DNA of 32,967 bases, taken from the NCBI GenBank assembly GCA_903960945.1, contig CAJCCR010000323.1, positions 1 to 32,967 on the forward strand, in the 5' to 3' direction. Below, piece by piece: positions 18,301 to 27,159 of the stretch; positions within the stretch are counted from its first letter, which is position 1; each line of letters begins with the position of its first letter. The position numbers and the translations under genes are program-made. Source of the DNA: an uncultured Planctomycetaceae bacterium (GTDB taxonomy: Bacteria > Planctomycetota > Planctomycetia > Gemmatales > Gemmataceae). Below the pieces are notes generated by a model. It was not told where the DNA came from. It saw only the letters and a program-made list of their open reading frames with translations, and searched no databases.

Positions 18301-18577
18301 TTTTGCCTTCCCTGCCCACGGTGATCATTTTAATAAGCAAGCTATCTTCGGGTTTGCCTGGGTTGATTGTTTTTTCGACTGAATCGCCTCCTTGAAATGC
18401 AAGGTCTTTGCGATCGAACCTGAGGCCAGCTTTTTGTTTTTCGAGCCCATGGCATTCGATGCATTTAGCCTTCAACAGCGGGGCTATATCGCGCTTGAAG
18501 TCAACTTCTGCACCATTACCAAAGTTGTTGCATAGAAGTAATGCAATTAGGGTGGGTAGGGAGATTATTATTTTCAT
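15317..18577 (-). CDS. PSD1-type cytochrome-like protein (PSCyt1/DUF1549/DUF1553) with embedded F5/8 type C-like domain
   Basis: Signal peptide MKIIISLPTLIALLLCNNFGNGA; KCIECHG haem-binding motif; HWLDLARYADSRGYGSD; LGCAKCHSHKYDPISQREYY; NRLWGLIFGRGIVESEEDFGTQG; start reassigned from 18649 to 18577. Confidence 0.92.
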   Translation of the reverse strand: MKIIISLPTLIALLLCNNFGNGAEVDFKRDIAPLLKAKCIECHGLEKQKAGLRFDRKDLAFQGGDSVEKTINPGKPEDSLLIKMITVGREGKIMPPKGAKLTDKEIALLKSWIASGATWPDEKVETAKHTHWAFNKPTRPSLPIIKNQSSINNAIDLFIQSKLESQGMEISSEAQKVALLRRLSLDLIGLPPTPEEMDRFLEDKSPAAYDTQLNRLLASPRFGEKWARHWLDLARYADSRGYGSDPLRLNAWPFRDWVINAFNRNLSYDQFTIDQLAGDLLPNATEDQLLATSFHRNTMTNTEGGTDDEEFRVAAVKDRADTTSQVWMGLTLGCAKCHSHKYDPISQREYYSFYGILNQTADSDKGDEYPTKMIPTLFQRAEVEVIQSRIAELKKRISEVNISAEETQWRNSFNLTDPGTIASLKPTNTDGISEASIQSKSNITGFKISGMKGNTLPPSAKLALSNGPEPFKNQAPKARFVRIELPGNAKMLSLAEVQVFSNGTNIAIKGTATQSSTDYEGPSKLAIDGNTNGDYNVAKSTTHTKTENNPWWEVQLPQVSPVDKVVIWNRTDGGTSVRISGYRVLLLDESRNPIWKIEQPAVPNPSTELKPAGQAELMIADPFDLASQSIFTLEKPAPAGTFFFKLVDAKGQKLNLSDFKIETLTDTALSRRLALPKEIRPLLNSLTKNPDEQKKLADYFRSIAPSLAPLQTELAKLEKVQPKLTAVPILQELDNTKKRKTTILVKGNFLTPGTPVNAGVPAAFHPLKTNGEPNRLDLAKWIVDSDNPLTARVEANRLWGLIFGRGIVESEEDFGTQGSLPTHPELLDFLALEFIDSGWDIKAMLKLIMTSATYKQSAASTPMMIQKDPRNLLLGRSPRHRLDAEILRDQALMIGGLLSPKIYGPSVYPPQPANLWQAAFNGERNWATSLGEDKYRRGLYTFWRRSVPYPSMQTFDAPSREFCTVRRINTSTPLQAFVTLNDPVFVEAAQGMARKVLTEGGTTFNEKLNFAWKLAQGSTPSAKQTESLAKLYNDSLAQFKADLPSAKLLAEMPLGAAPTNMKIDELAAWTTLCNVLLNLDGILTRS

Positions 18578-18719
18578 GGTAGGTGTTTCCGATGTTGCAC
18601 TTATTCTGATGTTGCAATTAGGCATGCGAATCCATCTAAGTTTTATCATTTCTATTCTAGCATTACTACCTTATGTTTAAACAAGCTATTTTTGTCAAAC
18701 CTTGGTTGGGAGAATTATC

Positions 18720-19526
18720 ATGGAGCATTGGTGGACTACCGGCTTGGGCCGCAAGATTTACGATCTCGAACAACCCCGACGATCTACCATGCCTGTGCAT
18801 CCTTCCCATAAGCCCGGTTATCAATATATGCTTCATAACCGCCATGAAGACACTTATAAGCCTGATCAAAAAGGGCCTCGTTCCAGTGCTTCGGGGGCGA
18901 TTTACATGAAGGAACATACAGGCACGCATATCGATGCCTGGTGCCATCAGGCCGATCATATGCATTTGTGTGGGGGTAAAAAGGTTGATACTTCGGTGCA
19001 ATCAAACCAAGGGTTTTCGTATGGAGCAGTGGAAGATATTCCGATGATCGCCCGCCAAGGATGGTTATTTGATATTCCAGGGTATAGGGGCGTGGAAGAA
19101 TTAGGCAGAGAGGAATATATCTTTCGTGCAGAGTTAGAGCGCATGGAGAAAGAGTTAAACCTAGCACCCAAGCCAGGTGATGTGGTTTTAATTCGAGTGG
19201 GAACTGATCTAAGCTGGCATGATGAAATTCGTTATATGGAATCCGCAGGGATGGCACGGGACGCTGCGCTTTGGGCTGCAGAAAGAAAAGTCTTGGCGGT
19301 GGGGGCGGATAATATGTCGTGGGAACCCAATGGCGCGATTGATCCGGAGTTGGGTTCACTGCCCTGCCATCTAGAGCTTTTGGCACGCAGAGGCATTTAC
19401 ATCATCGAGAATTTAAAACTTGATGAACTAGCGAAAGATAAGGTCAGGCAGTTTTTGTTCATCTGTCTGCCATTGAAATTGATCGGGGCTACAGGTTCGC
19501 CTGTGCGGCCTATTGCCTTGGTGTGA
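18720..19526 (+). CDS. Cyclase family protein (kynurenine formamidase-like, PF04199-type)
   Basis: KEHTGTHIDAWCHQADHMH metal-binding signature, GDVVLIRVGTDLSW, PCHLELLARRGIYIIENLKLDEL; start moved to the ATG at 18720. Confidence 0.85.
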   Translation: MEHWWTTGLGRKIYDLEQPRRSTMPVHPSHKPGYQYMLHNRHEDTYKPDQKGPRSSASGAIYMKEHTGTHIDAWCHQADHMHLCGGKKVDTSVQSNQGFSYGAVEDIPMIARQGWLFDIPGYRGVEELGREEYIFRAELERMEKELNLAPKPGDVVLIRVGTDLSWHDEIRYMESAGMARDAALWAAERKVLAVGADNMSWEPNGAIDPELGSLPCHLELLARRGIYIIENLKLDELAKDKVRQFLFICLPLKLIGATGSPVRPIALV

Positions 19527-19577
19527 AATTACTTAATTGTGCATTGAAGAGAATTGTGATTAATAAGGAGAGAAACC

Positions 19578-20561
19578 ATGTCTGGACCTTACATGCCTAT
19601 TGATCGAAGGAAAGTTCTGGCGGGATCAGCGATGGCTGCAACAGCTTTGCTTACCGGCGCAGGAAAAGAAGAAGCTGCGGTTGCGAAGCCTAGGCGCTAT
19701 GCGATGAAAAAGTCGATCAACCTTTGGGCGTTTCCCTACCCCGATAAAATGAATCTGGAACAGTGCCTTCGCTTGGCTAAGAGTGCTGGATTCGATGCGA
19801 TTGAGTTGAACTATGATCTTGATAATGATCTTTCGCCTAAATCTGGCGCCAAGGAATATGCTGCGATTCGTGCGCTTGCAGACAAGATTGGAATTCAGAT
19901 AAGCGGGCTTTGTTCCTTTCTTTTCTGGCCCTACCCTCTTACCGCGAACGATAATGCCAAAAGAGCCAGAGGTTTTGAACTTGCTGCAAAAATGACCCAA
20001 GCAGCGCATGACCTTGGTGTTGAAAATTTGTTAGTTGTTCCCGGAGCAGTTAACATCCCTTGGCGCACCGATTACGAACCTGTTCCTAATGATGTCTGCG
20101 ATAAGCGGGCTCGCGAAGCCATCGCCAAGCTTTTACCCAATGCTGAAAAGTTGAAGGTGAAGCTTAATATTGAGAACATCTTTTTCAATGGTTATTTGAT
20201 GACACCAGGCGAAATGATCGACTTCGTGGATTCCTACAAATCCGAGTATGTGAAGGTTCATTTCGATACAGGCAACATCATGATGTTCCAGTTCCCCGAG
20301 CATTGGATCAAGATGCTGGGCAAGCGCATTCAAAATGTGCATCTGAAAGAATATACCAAGAAGGGAACTGATTATTCTTTGGAAACTTTCAGGCCCCTGC
20401 TTGATGGTACTACCAACTGGCCCGCAGTGATGGAATCCTTTGAGCAAACGGGTTACAGGGGTTATCTTACCTTTGAATATTTTCATCCGTACAGCCATTT
20501 TCCAGAAGCTTTGATCTATCAGACCGCAGATTCCCTCGACCGTCTTTTGGGAATTAAGTAA
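19578..20561 (+). CDS. Exported TIM-barrel sugar phosphate isomerase/epimerase-like protein
   Basis: Twin-Arg-like N-terminus (DRRKVLAGSAMAATALLTGAG); AKSAGFDAIELNYD, LNIENIFFNGYLMTPGEMIDFVDS, VHFDTGNIMMFQFPEHWIKMLGKRIQNVHLKEY; SD AGGAGA. Confidence 0.87.
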   Translation: MSGPYMPIDRRKVLAGSAMAATALLTGAGKEEAAVAKPRRYAMKKSINLWAFPYPDKMNLEQCLRLAKSAGFDAIELNYDLDNDLSPKSGAKEYAAIRALADKIGIQISGLCSFLFWPYPLTANDNAKRARGFELAAKMTQAAHDLGVENLLVVPGAVNIPWRTDYEPVPNDVCDKRAREAIAKLLPNAEKLKVKLNIENIFFNGYLMTPGEMIDFVDSYKSEYVKVHFDTGNIMMFQFPEHWIKMLGKRIQNVHLKEYTKKGTDYSLETFRPLLDGTTNWPAVMESFEQTGYRGYLTFEYFHPYSHFPEALIYQTADSLDRLLGIK

Positions 20562-20608
20562 GTTGTCTATCAATGCTTTGAATGGCAATAAGTAATGAGG
20601 ATAGAGTA

Positions 20609-20926
20609 ATGAGCGCGAAATCAAGAAAAGATCAGATTTTAGAAATGCTTAAGGATGAGCCAAATGATTCATTCCTGCTTTATGGGTTGGCTATGGAGCA
20701 CCAGAGCGCTGGCGAAGAAGAGCAGGCGCTGAAAGTGTTTGGCGATTTGATGGAATCAAACCCTGATTATCCCCCTGGGTATTTGCAGGCTGGGCAATTA
20801 CTTGCCCGGATGGGCAAAGAAGCGCAGGCCAGAAGTGTGTATGAAAAAGGCATCCAAACCGCCAAGAAAGTGGGGGATGGCCATGCTGCAGGAGAAATGG
20901 AAAGTTTCCTATCTCTTCTCGATTGA
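20609..20926 (+). CDS. Small tetratricopeptide repeat protein
   Basis: SFLLYGLAMEHQSAGEEEQALKVFGDLMESNPDYPPGYLQAGQLLARMGKEAQARSVYEKGI; start reassigned to the ATG at 20609. Confidence 0.8.
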   Translation: MSAKSRKDQILEMLKDEPNDSFLLYGLAMEHQSAGEEEQALKVFGDLMESNPDYPPGYLQAGQLLARMGKEAQARSVYEKGIQTAKKVGDGHAAGEMESFLSLLD

Positions 20927-20986
20927 GTTTCTGTTAAAATCTTGGAGTCAGATTTGTGGAGTTTTCAAACTTAAAGGAGCATTGAA

Positions 20987-21547
20987 ATGAAGGTTTTGAT
21001 TTTTAGAACTTTAGCTGCATCTTTCCTTGCCTTGGCTTTTGCTGTTGTTGCAATTGCTCAAGAAGGCAAAGGTACTGTCATTACCATTGATGGATTAAAA
21101 TCGGTTACCCCTGCAGAATGGAAAGAAGAGCCACCAAGCAACAAAATGCGCTATGCACAATTTGTTCTGCCCAAGGTTGAAGGCGATGCCAAAGATGGCG
21201 AAATAGTTATTTTCAAGGGCCTTGGTGGTTCAGGAAAAGCAAATATCGATCGCTGGAAAGAACAGTTTTCTACTAACGATGGTGGCAAACTAGGCGAAAA
21301 GGATTTCAAGATTACTGAAATCAAAGTTGCAGGAAAGCCAACCTTGTATTTGGATGTGAAGGGTGCTTACAAGTATAAGGCTGCACCGTTTGATCCTAAT
21401 TCTAAAACTGTGCTTATGGAAAACTCTCGGATGTTGGCGGCCCATGTTGATGCTAACGATATTTATCACATTAAATTGACCGGGCCAGCTAAGACCGTCG
21501 AAAAGTACCGCGATGGTTTTGAAAAATGGCTTGCGAACTTCAAGTAA
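20987..21547 (+). CDS. Secreted hypothetical protein
   Basis: Signal peptide MKVLIFRTLAASFLALAFAVVAIAQ; SD AAGGAG upstream. Confidence 0.75.
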   Translation: MKVLIFRTLAASFLALAFAVVAIAQEGKGTVITIDGLKSVTPAEWKEEPPSNKMRYAQFVLPKVEGDAKDGEIVIFKGLGGSGKANIDRWKEQFSTNDGGKLGEKDFKITEIKVAGKPTLYLDVKGAYKYKAAPFDPNSKTVLMENSRMLAAHVDANDIYHIKLTGPAKTVEKYRDGFEKWLANFK

Positions 21548-21575
21548 GCTTCTTTTCTTTAATCTGATGATCACC

Positions 21576-21604
21576 AGAGCGGCATGGGTTATACCTGCCG
21601 CTTT
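21576..21604 (+). terminator. Intrinsic terminator downstream of the secreted hypothetical gene
   Basis: AGCGGCA (21578-21584) pairs with TGCCGCT (21596-21602), followed by TTATTCTTTTT. Confidence 0.65.
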
Positions 21605-21625
21605 ATTCTTTTTAAGGTTGCAACA

Positions 21626-22657
21626 TTGCAGGATATATTCTTCAAGTACGAACTGCCCCCAGAATTAATTGCGCAACACCCGCCGCAAAAGCGTGAACAA
21701 TCAAAGTTGATGCTCGTGGATCGAAAAACATCTAGCATCACCCACCATTCCTTTTCTGATCTTCCCTCCTTTTTAAGAAAAGATGATTTGCTGGTGTTGA
21801 ATGATACCCAAGTGGTGAAAGCCCGATTGTATGGCAAACGCAAAGCCACGGGCGGGAAATGGGAAGGGTTGTATCTAAAGACATTGGAAAATGGCTTATG
21901 GGAAATGATGAGTTATACGCGGGGTTGGCCATTGCCTGACGAAACCATCACGGTTGAACCCGGGCCATTGGAGTTGTTGTTGGTGCAGAAAAATGCAGGG
22001 GGGATCTGGCATGCCAAACCAAGTATAGAGGGGAATGCCCCTGCGATTCTTGAAGCACATGGGAAGGTCCCATTGCCGCCATACATTCGTAAGGGAAAAG
22101 CTTTGGAGGAAGATACGCAAAGGTATCAGACGATTTATGCAAAACATCCGGGCGCGGTAGCAGCACCCACCGCAGGCTTGCATTTTACTGAAGAACTTTT
22201 CGCAACCCTTAAAGCCATGGGTGTTGATAAATCTTTCGTTACCTTGCATGTTGGGCCTGGTACTTTTAAACCATTGCCCGAGACGCTTCCGGAAAACTAT
22301 CAGGTTGACCCAGAGTTTGGTGAACTTCCTAAGGTAACCGTGGATGCTTTAAATAAAACTAAAAGTGTTGGGGGAAGGGTGGTTGCTGTGGGCACCACTT
22401 CTACACGATTAATGGAAAGTGCAGTTTCGCAAAGTGGGATGAACCCTTGGCGGGGCTGGGCAGATTTAACCATTGATCCCGCTTATAAGTTCAAAGTGAT
22501 AGATGTGCTGGTAACTAATTTTCATTTGCCTTGCTCTACTTTGCTTTTACTTGTGGGTGCATTTGCAGGTGACGATCTAATCCGCAAGTCCTACGATGAG
22601 GCTATCAAAAATAAATATCGCTTTTTTAGCTATGGCGATGCCATGATCATTGTTTAA
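21626..22657 (+). CDS. queA: S-adenosylmethionine:tRNA ribosyltransferase-isomerase (QueA)
   Basis: YELPPELIAQHPPQKREQSKLMLVDR, DLLVLNDTQVVKARL, AAPTAGLHFTEELF, FVTLHVGPGTFKPL, GTTSTRLMES, VTNFHLPCSTLLLLVGAF; TTG start at 21626 preferred. Confidence 0.95.
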   Translation: MQDIFFKYELPPELIAQHPPQKREQSKLMLVDRKTSSITHHSFSDLPSFLRKDDLLVLNDTQVVKARLYGKRKATGGKWEGLYLKTLENGLWEMMSYTRGWPLPDETITVEPGPLELLLVQKNAGGIWHAKPSIEGNAPAILEAHGKVPLPPYIRKGKALEEDTQRYQTIYAKHPGAVAAPTAGLHFTEELFATLKAMGVDKSFVTLHVGPGTFKPLPETLPENYQVDPEFGELPKVTVDALNKTKSVGGRVVAVGTTSTRLMESAVSQSGMNPWRGWADLTIDPAYKFKVIDVLVTNFHLPCSTLLLLVGAFAGDDLIRKSYDEAIKNKYRFFSYGDAMIIV

Positions 22658-22703
22658 TAGTTCAAAATCATTGGTGTTAACATTTACAAAAGGAGGATGA
22701 ATT

Positions 22704-23084
22704 ATGAAGAAGATAGGTATTTTGGTTTTATTGCTGGTGGGAACAATTGCATTGGCAGCGGATTACACCAAGGATGATGTTGATGTGATCAAAGCAAAGG
22801 TTCAAAAAGGTGAAGTGGTTTTGATTGATGTGCGCGAGAAAAACGAATGGGACGAAGGCCATGTTTCAGGAGCCAAGCTTCTTTCTTTAAGCAAGATTTC
22901 AAAGGGTGCCACAAAGGCGGAAATTGAATCTGTCGTGGGTAAGGATAAAGTTATTTACTTGCATTGCAAGGCGGGGGTTCGTTGCATGAAAGCTGCGGAG
23001 ATACTTGAAAAACAAGGTTTCAAAGTACAGGCGATTGATCTTCCTGTAGGGGAATTAATCAATTCGCTTGGTAAGGCAAAGTAA
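22704..23084 (+). CDS. Periplasmic/exported rhodanese-like domain protein
   Basis: Signal peptide MKKIGILVLLLVGTIALAA; VLIDVREKNEWDEGHVSGA; active-site loop HCKAGVRCMKAAEIL; strong SD AAAGGAGG. Confidence 0.9.
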   Translation: MKKIGILVLLLVGTIALAADYTKDDVDVIKAKVQKGEVVLIDVREKNEWDEGHVSGAKLLSLSKISKGATKAEIESVVGKDKVIYLHCKAGVRCMKAAEILEKQGFKVQAIDLPVGELINSLGKAK

Positions 23085-23167
23085 TCGAGCAGATTGTTTT
23101 TCTTGGACTCTTGATCCCACATGGCTTAACTTTACGACATAGACATTTTTTTACTTTGGAGGTTTCA

Positions 23168-24406
23168 ATGATACGAATTAGTTTCTCTATTCTTTTTTCT
23201 GCTTTTGCGATTTCCTCTGCCATTGCTGCAGAACCCGCAAAAGATTATTTCTTTCAACCCAAGGATCGGATTGTTTTTCTTGGTGATAGCATCACCGAGC
23301 AATACCAGTATTCCAATGCGATTGAATTGTATTTGACCACCCGTTTTCCTGATGCCAACTTTTTCTTCTTGAACGCTGGTATCGGTGGCGACACCGCCAA
23401 CGGGGGATCTAATCGTTTTAAAAATCATGTTCTTGATGAAAAGCCCACGAAGGTAACCATCAACTTTGGAATGAATGATGGCGGGTATGGGAAGTTCAAC
23501 CCCCAGTCGAATAAAGTGTTTGTTGAAAAGACTGCACTCATGCTAGACATGGCAACCAAGGCTGGCGTAAAAGTTGCGTTGCTTTCGCCCAATGCTGTTG
23601 ACCCACGCAACAAATCCAACGGGGTTGAATATGTTGAAACCCAGAAGCAATTTTATGCTCCGTTGAAGGATATTGCTGCTAAGTTTGAATTCCCATTTGT
23701 GGATCAGTATGCAATCACTCGGGCAGCACAAGATAAAATGCTTGTTGATGATCCCAAGGCTGAAAAAGCAAAGCCTTATCCAGATGGTTTTCATACTGCA
23801 GCCCCAGGTGGGATGCTCATGGCTCATGCAATCCTTACTGGCCTAAAGTCCCCCGCATTGGTCAGCGATGTTTCTTTTGATGCTGCAAGCAAAAAAGTTA
23901 CCGGCAAGAATTGCACTGTAACTGTAGTTGATGGTGATGCCATTAGTTTTGAACGCAAGGACGAAGCTTTGCCTTGGGCGGTGCAGAAAGATTGGCTGCC
24001 TATGTTGCCCTACACCAATGAGCTTAAGGATTTGAACTGGTATGGATTGCAGGTAACTGGCCTGAAGGAAGGCAGTTATGCGATTAAGATTGATGGCGTT
24101 GAAGTTGCTAAGTTTTCGGGTGAAGAACTTGCAAAGGGCGTTAACCTTGGAAACCTTACTGCAGGTCCAATTTGGGATCATGCAGACAAGGTATACAAGG
24201 CTATTGAAGCTAAGAACCGAATTGTAGCAGGTCGGTTCCGGGGCGTAATCCTTGCTAATGTTCCTGAATGGCTAGCAGACGTTGCCAAGGAACGAAAGCC
24301 TATGGAGTTGGAAAAACGCATGGCTCAAATTGTTGAAGCACAGAAAGCTGTAAACGAATTGGTAAAACCAAAGAGCCATAAATGGGAAGTTGTTGCAGTG
24401 AAGTAA
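23168..24406 (+). CDS. Exported SGNH/GDSL-family hydrolase-like protein
   Basis: Signal peptide MIRISFSILFSAFAISSAIAA; GDSITEQ block, NAGIGGDTA, NFGMNDGG, DGFH; start at 23168 after GGAGG. Confidence 0.88.
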   Translation: MIRISFSILFSAFAISSAIAAEPAKDYFFQPKDRIVFLGDSITEQYQYSNAIELYLTTRFPDANFFFLNAGIGGDTANGGSNRFKNHVLDEKPTKVTINFGMNDGGYGKFNPQSNKVFVEKTALMLDMATKAGVKVALLSPNAVDPRNKSNGVEYVETQKQFYAPLKDIAAKFEFPFVDQYAITRAAQDKMLVDDPKAEKAKPYPDGFHTAAPGGMLMAHAILTGLKSPALVSDVSFDAASKKVTGKNCTVTVVDGDAISFERKDEALPWAVQKDWLPMLPYTNELKDLNWYGLQVTGLKEGSYAIKIDGVEVAKFSGEELAKGVNLGNLTAGPIWDHADKVYKAIEAKNRIVAGRFRGVILANVPEWLADVAKERKPMELEKRMAQIVEAQKAVNELVKPKSHKWEVVAVK

Positions 24407-24430
24407 AAGCTGCGATAAAAGGATGATTAT

Positions 24431-24467
24431 AAGAAGGGGCTTGAAGGTAAACTTCAGGCTCCTTCTT
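24431..24467 (+). terminator. Intrinsic terminator after the SGNH hydrolase
   Basis: 16-bp stem (two G-U pairs) AAGAAGGGGCTTGAAG / CTTCAGGCTCCTTCTT with GTAAA loop; moderately T-rich tail. Confidence 0.75.
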
Positions 24468-24598
24468 TCATTTGGCGAGATTGTTATACTGTTTGCAATC
24501 GTTTGTTGCATGTGCTAGCTTAGGAATGTGTATCAATCCTGCCTATGTTTTTAATATTATTTATCCCGCTATTAATTCGTTTATTGGAGTAGTGCACC

Positions 24599-25609
24599 AT
24601 GAGATTTATTCCCGCAACTTTCGCGGCAATCCTTGGATTGCTTTGTATTTCGTCTAATGAAGCTAGGGCGCAAAATGCTACGCCTATTCGTGCTGGTATG
24701 ATCGGGCTTGATACCTCGCATGTTCCAGCGTTTGCGAAATTATTCAACGGGCCAAAGGCTGTGGGGGATCTTGCTGGAATCAAAATCGTTGCGGCCTACC
24801 CCGGTGGTACAGACTTTGGCCCAAGTAAGACTCGGGTTGCAAAATTCACCGAGGATATCCGTGGAATGGGAATCGAAATCGTTGATACCATCCCCAAGTT
24901 GCTTGAAAAAGTTGATGTGGTATTTCTGGAAAGCGTGGATGGGCGCATTCATTTACAGGAAGCTATACCTGTTATCAAGGCAGGCAAACCATTGTTCATT
25001 GATAAGCCTGCAGCAGGTTCCCTTGCAGATGTAATTGCCATCTTTGATTTGGCAAAGCAGAACAAAGTTCCTTGTTTTTCAAGTTCCTCGGTACGCTTTG
25101 GTGCAGGCCTGCAAGAGCTGAAAAAGAATGAGTCCCTTGGTGAAATAGCAGGTGCAGATACTTGGGGGCCTTGCTCTTATCAAGAAGGTACACCTGATTT
25201 GTTCTTTTACGGAATCCATGGCGTGGAAGCTTTGTACACCCTTATGGGAACCGGATGCGAAACGGTTGCGCGAACCCAGGCTACCGATGCCGATGTTGTT
25301 ACAGGAGTTTGGAAGAATGGCAGAGTAGGAACTTACCGCGGATTACGAAAGAATAAAGCTGATTTTGGGGCAGTAGCTTTTGGTACTAAGGGAATCGCCC
25401 CCATGCTTAAAGGGGATGGTTATGAACCTATGTGCCGCGAGATTGCAAAGTTCTTTAAAACTAAGGTTGCCCCTGTCAGCCCGGAAGAAACCATCGAGAT
25501 TTTTGCCTTCATGGAAGCCGCAGATGAAAGCAAACGCAATGAGGGCAAACCTGTTGCAATCAAAGATGTGATGGCCAAGGCCAAAGCACAAGCTGCAGGC
25601 AAAAAATAA
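24599..25609 (+). CDS. Sec-exported Gfo/Idh/MocA-like oxidoreductase
   Basis: Signal peptide MRFIPATFAAILGLLCISSNEARAQ; VDVVFLESVDGRIHLQEAIPVIKAGKPLFIDKPAAGSLAD. Confidence 0.82.
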   Translation: MRFIPATFAAILGLLCISSNEARAQNATPIRAGMIGLDTSHVPAFAKLFNGPKAVGDLAGIKIVAAYPGGTDFGPSKTRVAKFTEDIRGMGIEIVDTIPKLLEKVDVVFLESVDGRIHLQEAIPVIKAGKPLFIDKPAAGSLADVIAIFDLAKQNKVPCFSSSSVRFGAGLQELKKNESLGEIAGADTWGPCSYQEGTPDLFFYGIHGVEALYTLMGTGCETVARTQATDADVVTGVWKNGRVGTYRGLRKNKADFGAVAFGTKGIAPMLKGDGYEPMCREIAKFFKTKVAPVSPEETIEIFAFMEAADESKRNEGKPVAIKDVMAKAKAQAAGKK

Positions 25610-25681
25610 AAACCTTTTGTACGAACCCCTGTCGAAAATCGAACATTACTCATTGTTGTTTTAGAATTATCAGGAGCAGAC

Positions 25682-27133
25682 ATGAACTCGATTACCCGCA
25701 GAATTTTTCTTGAAGATACCATGCTAGCTTCTGCTGCACTTGCTGCAGCAGCGACTCCCCTTGCAATTCATGCTCAAGAGAAATCCACTGGCAAGCCTTC
25801 CAATAAAGTTCGGGTTGCGATTCTGGGCAATCGCATCCGGGGTAAGCAACATGCTGCAGAGTTGGCTAAAGTTCCAGATGTTGAAATAGCTTATTTGTGC
25901 GACCCTGATACTTTACTTTCAGCAGAGCTTGCAGCTATTGTTGAAAAACAGCAGGGAAGCGCGCCTAAAACAACCCAAGATATGCGCAAGGTTTTCGATG
26001 ATAAATCCATTGATGCAGTGTTTATCGCCACGCCAAATCATTGGCATGCTCTTGCTGCAATCTGGGCCATGCAGGCAGGCAAAGACGCTTATGTCGAAAA
26101 ACCTGTAAGCCATAATATTAGCGAGGGCAGGCGTATTGTTCAGGTTTCACGCAAGACCAATCGCATATGCCAGGGCGGCACTCAGAATCGTTCAAACATG
26201 GCCCTTGCCGAAGCTGTTGAATACATGAAGGCCGGGAAACTTGGAGAAGTCAAACTTGCCCGTAGTATCATCTATGGCGGCAGAGGTTCAATAGGACCCA
26301 AAGGTACCTACGAAGCACCAAAAAATGTTGATTATAATCTATTTATGGGCCCTGCTGTTCTTGAGCCACTTACCCGCAAAAACCTTCATTATGATTGGCA
26401 TTGGGATTGGAACACAGGCAATGGCGAACTAGGGAATAACAATATTCATTCCATTGATATTTGCCGCTGGGGTTTGGGCCTTGATGGCCTTTGTAATTCC
26501 GCAATCAGTTATGGTGGCCGGTTTGGTTATGTTGATGCAGGCCAGACTCCTAACACGCAGGTTTGTATTTTTGATTATGGTAGCAAAACGATTGTTGCAG
26601 AAACGCGTGGTTTAAAGAGCGAACAATACCGTGAAGGGTTCACGGGCGGCTGGTTGTTTCATGGTGCAGAAGGTTCCATTGCGGGAAATTCTTTGTTCGA
26701 TAAAGAAGGTAAAATGGTCAGTACTTTTACCGCTAAGCGTAAGAGCGAAAACCACTTTGCAAACTTCATCAATGCGGTGCGTAGTAGAAAAAGAGAGAGC
26801 CTTAATGCAGAGATTCTAGAAGGGCATCTTTCAACAGCATTGTGCCATATTGGTAATATCTCTTGGAGATTGGGTCAGGAAAGTTCTGTTGCAGAAGTGC
26901 GCGAACAAGTTGCGAAAATGAAAGTTCACGATAATGTTTCAGAAACATTGGATCGCACCCTGAAGCATTTGGGCGATAACAAGGTAGATTTGGAAAAGAG
27001 CAAAATGACTTTGGGTGTGAAGCTTGAGGTATCACCAAAAAGCGAAGAATTCGTGGGCAATGCATCTGCTAATAAGTTTCTTACACGGGAATATCGCAAG
27101 CCTTTTGTTGTACCAACGGAAGTAGGAATCTAA
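25682..27133 (+). CDS. Exported (Tat-like) Gfo/Idh/MocA oxidoreductase
   Basis: TRRIFLEDTMLASAALAAAATPLAIHA; DDKSIDAVFIATPNHWHALAAIWAMQAGKDAYVEKPVSHNISEGR; HWDWNTGNGELGNNNIHSIDICRWGLGLDG. Confidence 0.92.
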   Translation: MNSITRRIFLEDTMLASAALAAAATPLAIHAQEKSTGKPSNKVRVAILGNRIRGKQHAAELAKVPDVEIAYLCDPDTLLSAELAAIVEKQQGSAPKTTQDMRKVFDDKSIDAVFIATPNHWHALAAIWAMQAGKDAYVEKPVSHNISEGRRIVQVSRKTNRICQGGTQNRSNMALAEAVEYMKAGKLGEVKLARSIIYGGRGSIGPKGTYEAPKNVDYNLFMGPAVLEPLTRKNLHYDWHWDWNTGNGELGNNNIHSIDICRWGLGLDGLCNSAISYGGRFGYVDAGQTPNTQVCIFDYGSKTIVAETRGLKSEQYREGFTGGWLFHGAEGSIAGNSLFDKEGKMVSTFTAKRKSENHFANFINAVRSRKRESLNAEILEGHLSTALCHIGNISWRLGQESSVAEVREQVAKMKVHDNVSETLDRTLKHLGDNKVDLEKSKMTLGVKLEVSPKSEEFVGNASANKFLTREYRKPFVVPTEVGI

Positions 27134-27159
27134 GTTTTACAATCAATTCAAGATGCTAC

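Noticed and set aside
18784-19386. 200-aa minus-strand ORF opposite the cyclase family gene
   Set aside because: Antisense to a conserved CDS; low-complexity, Pro/Tyr-rich translation without domain features.
24472-24657. 61-aa ORF overlapping the start of the Sec-exported oxidoreductase
   Set aside because: Out of frame with the conserved gene, no RBS, no recognisable sequence.
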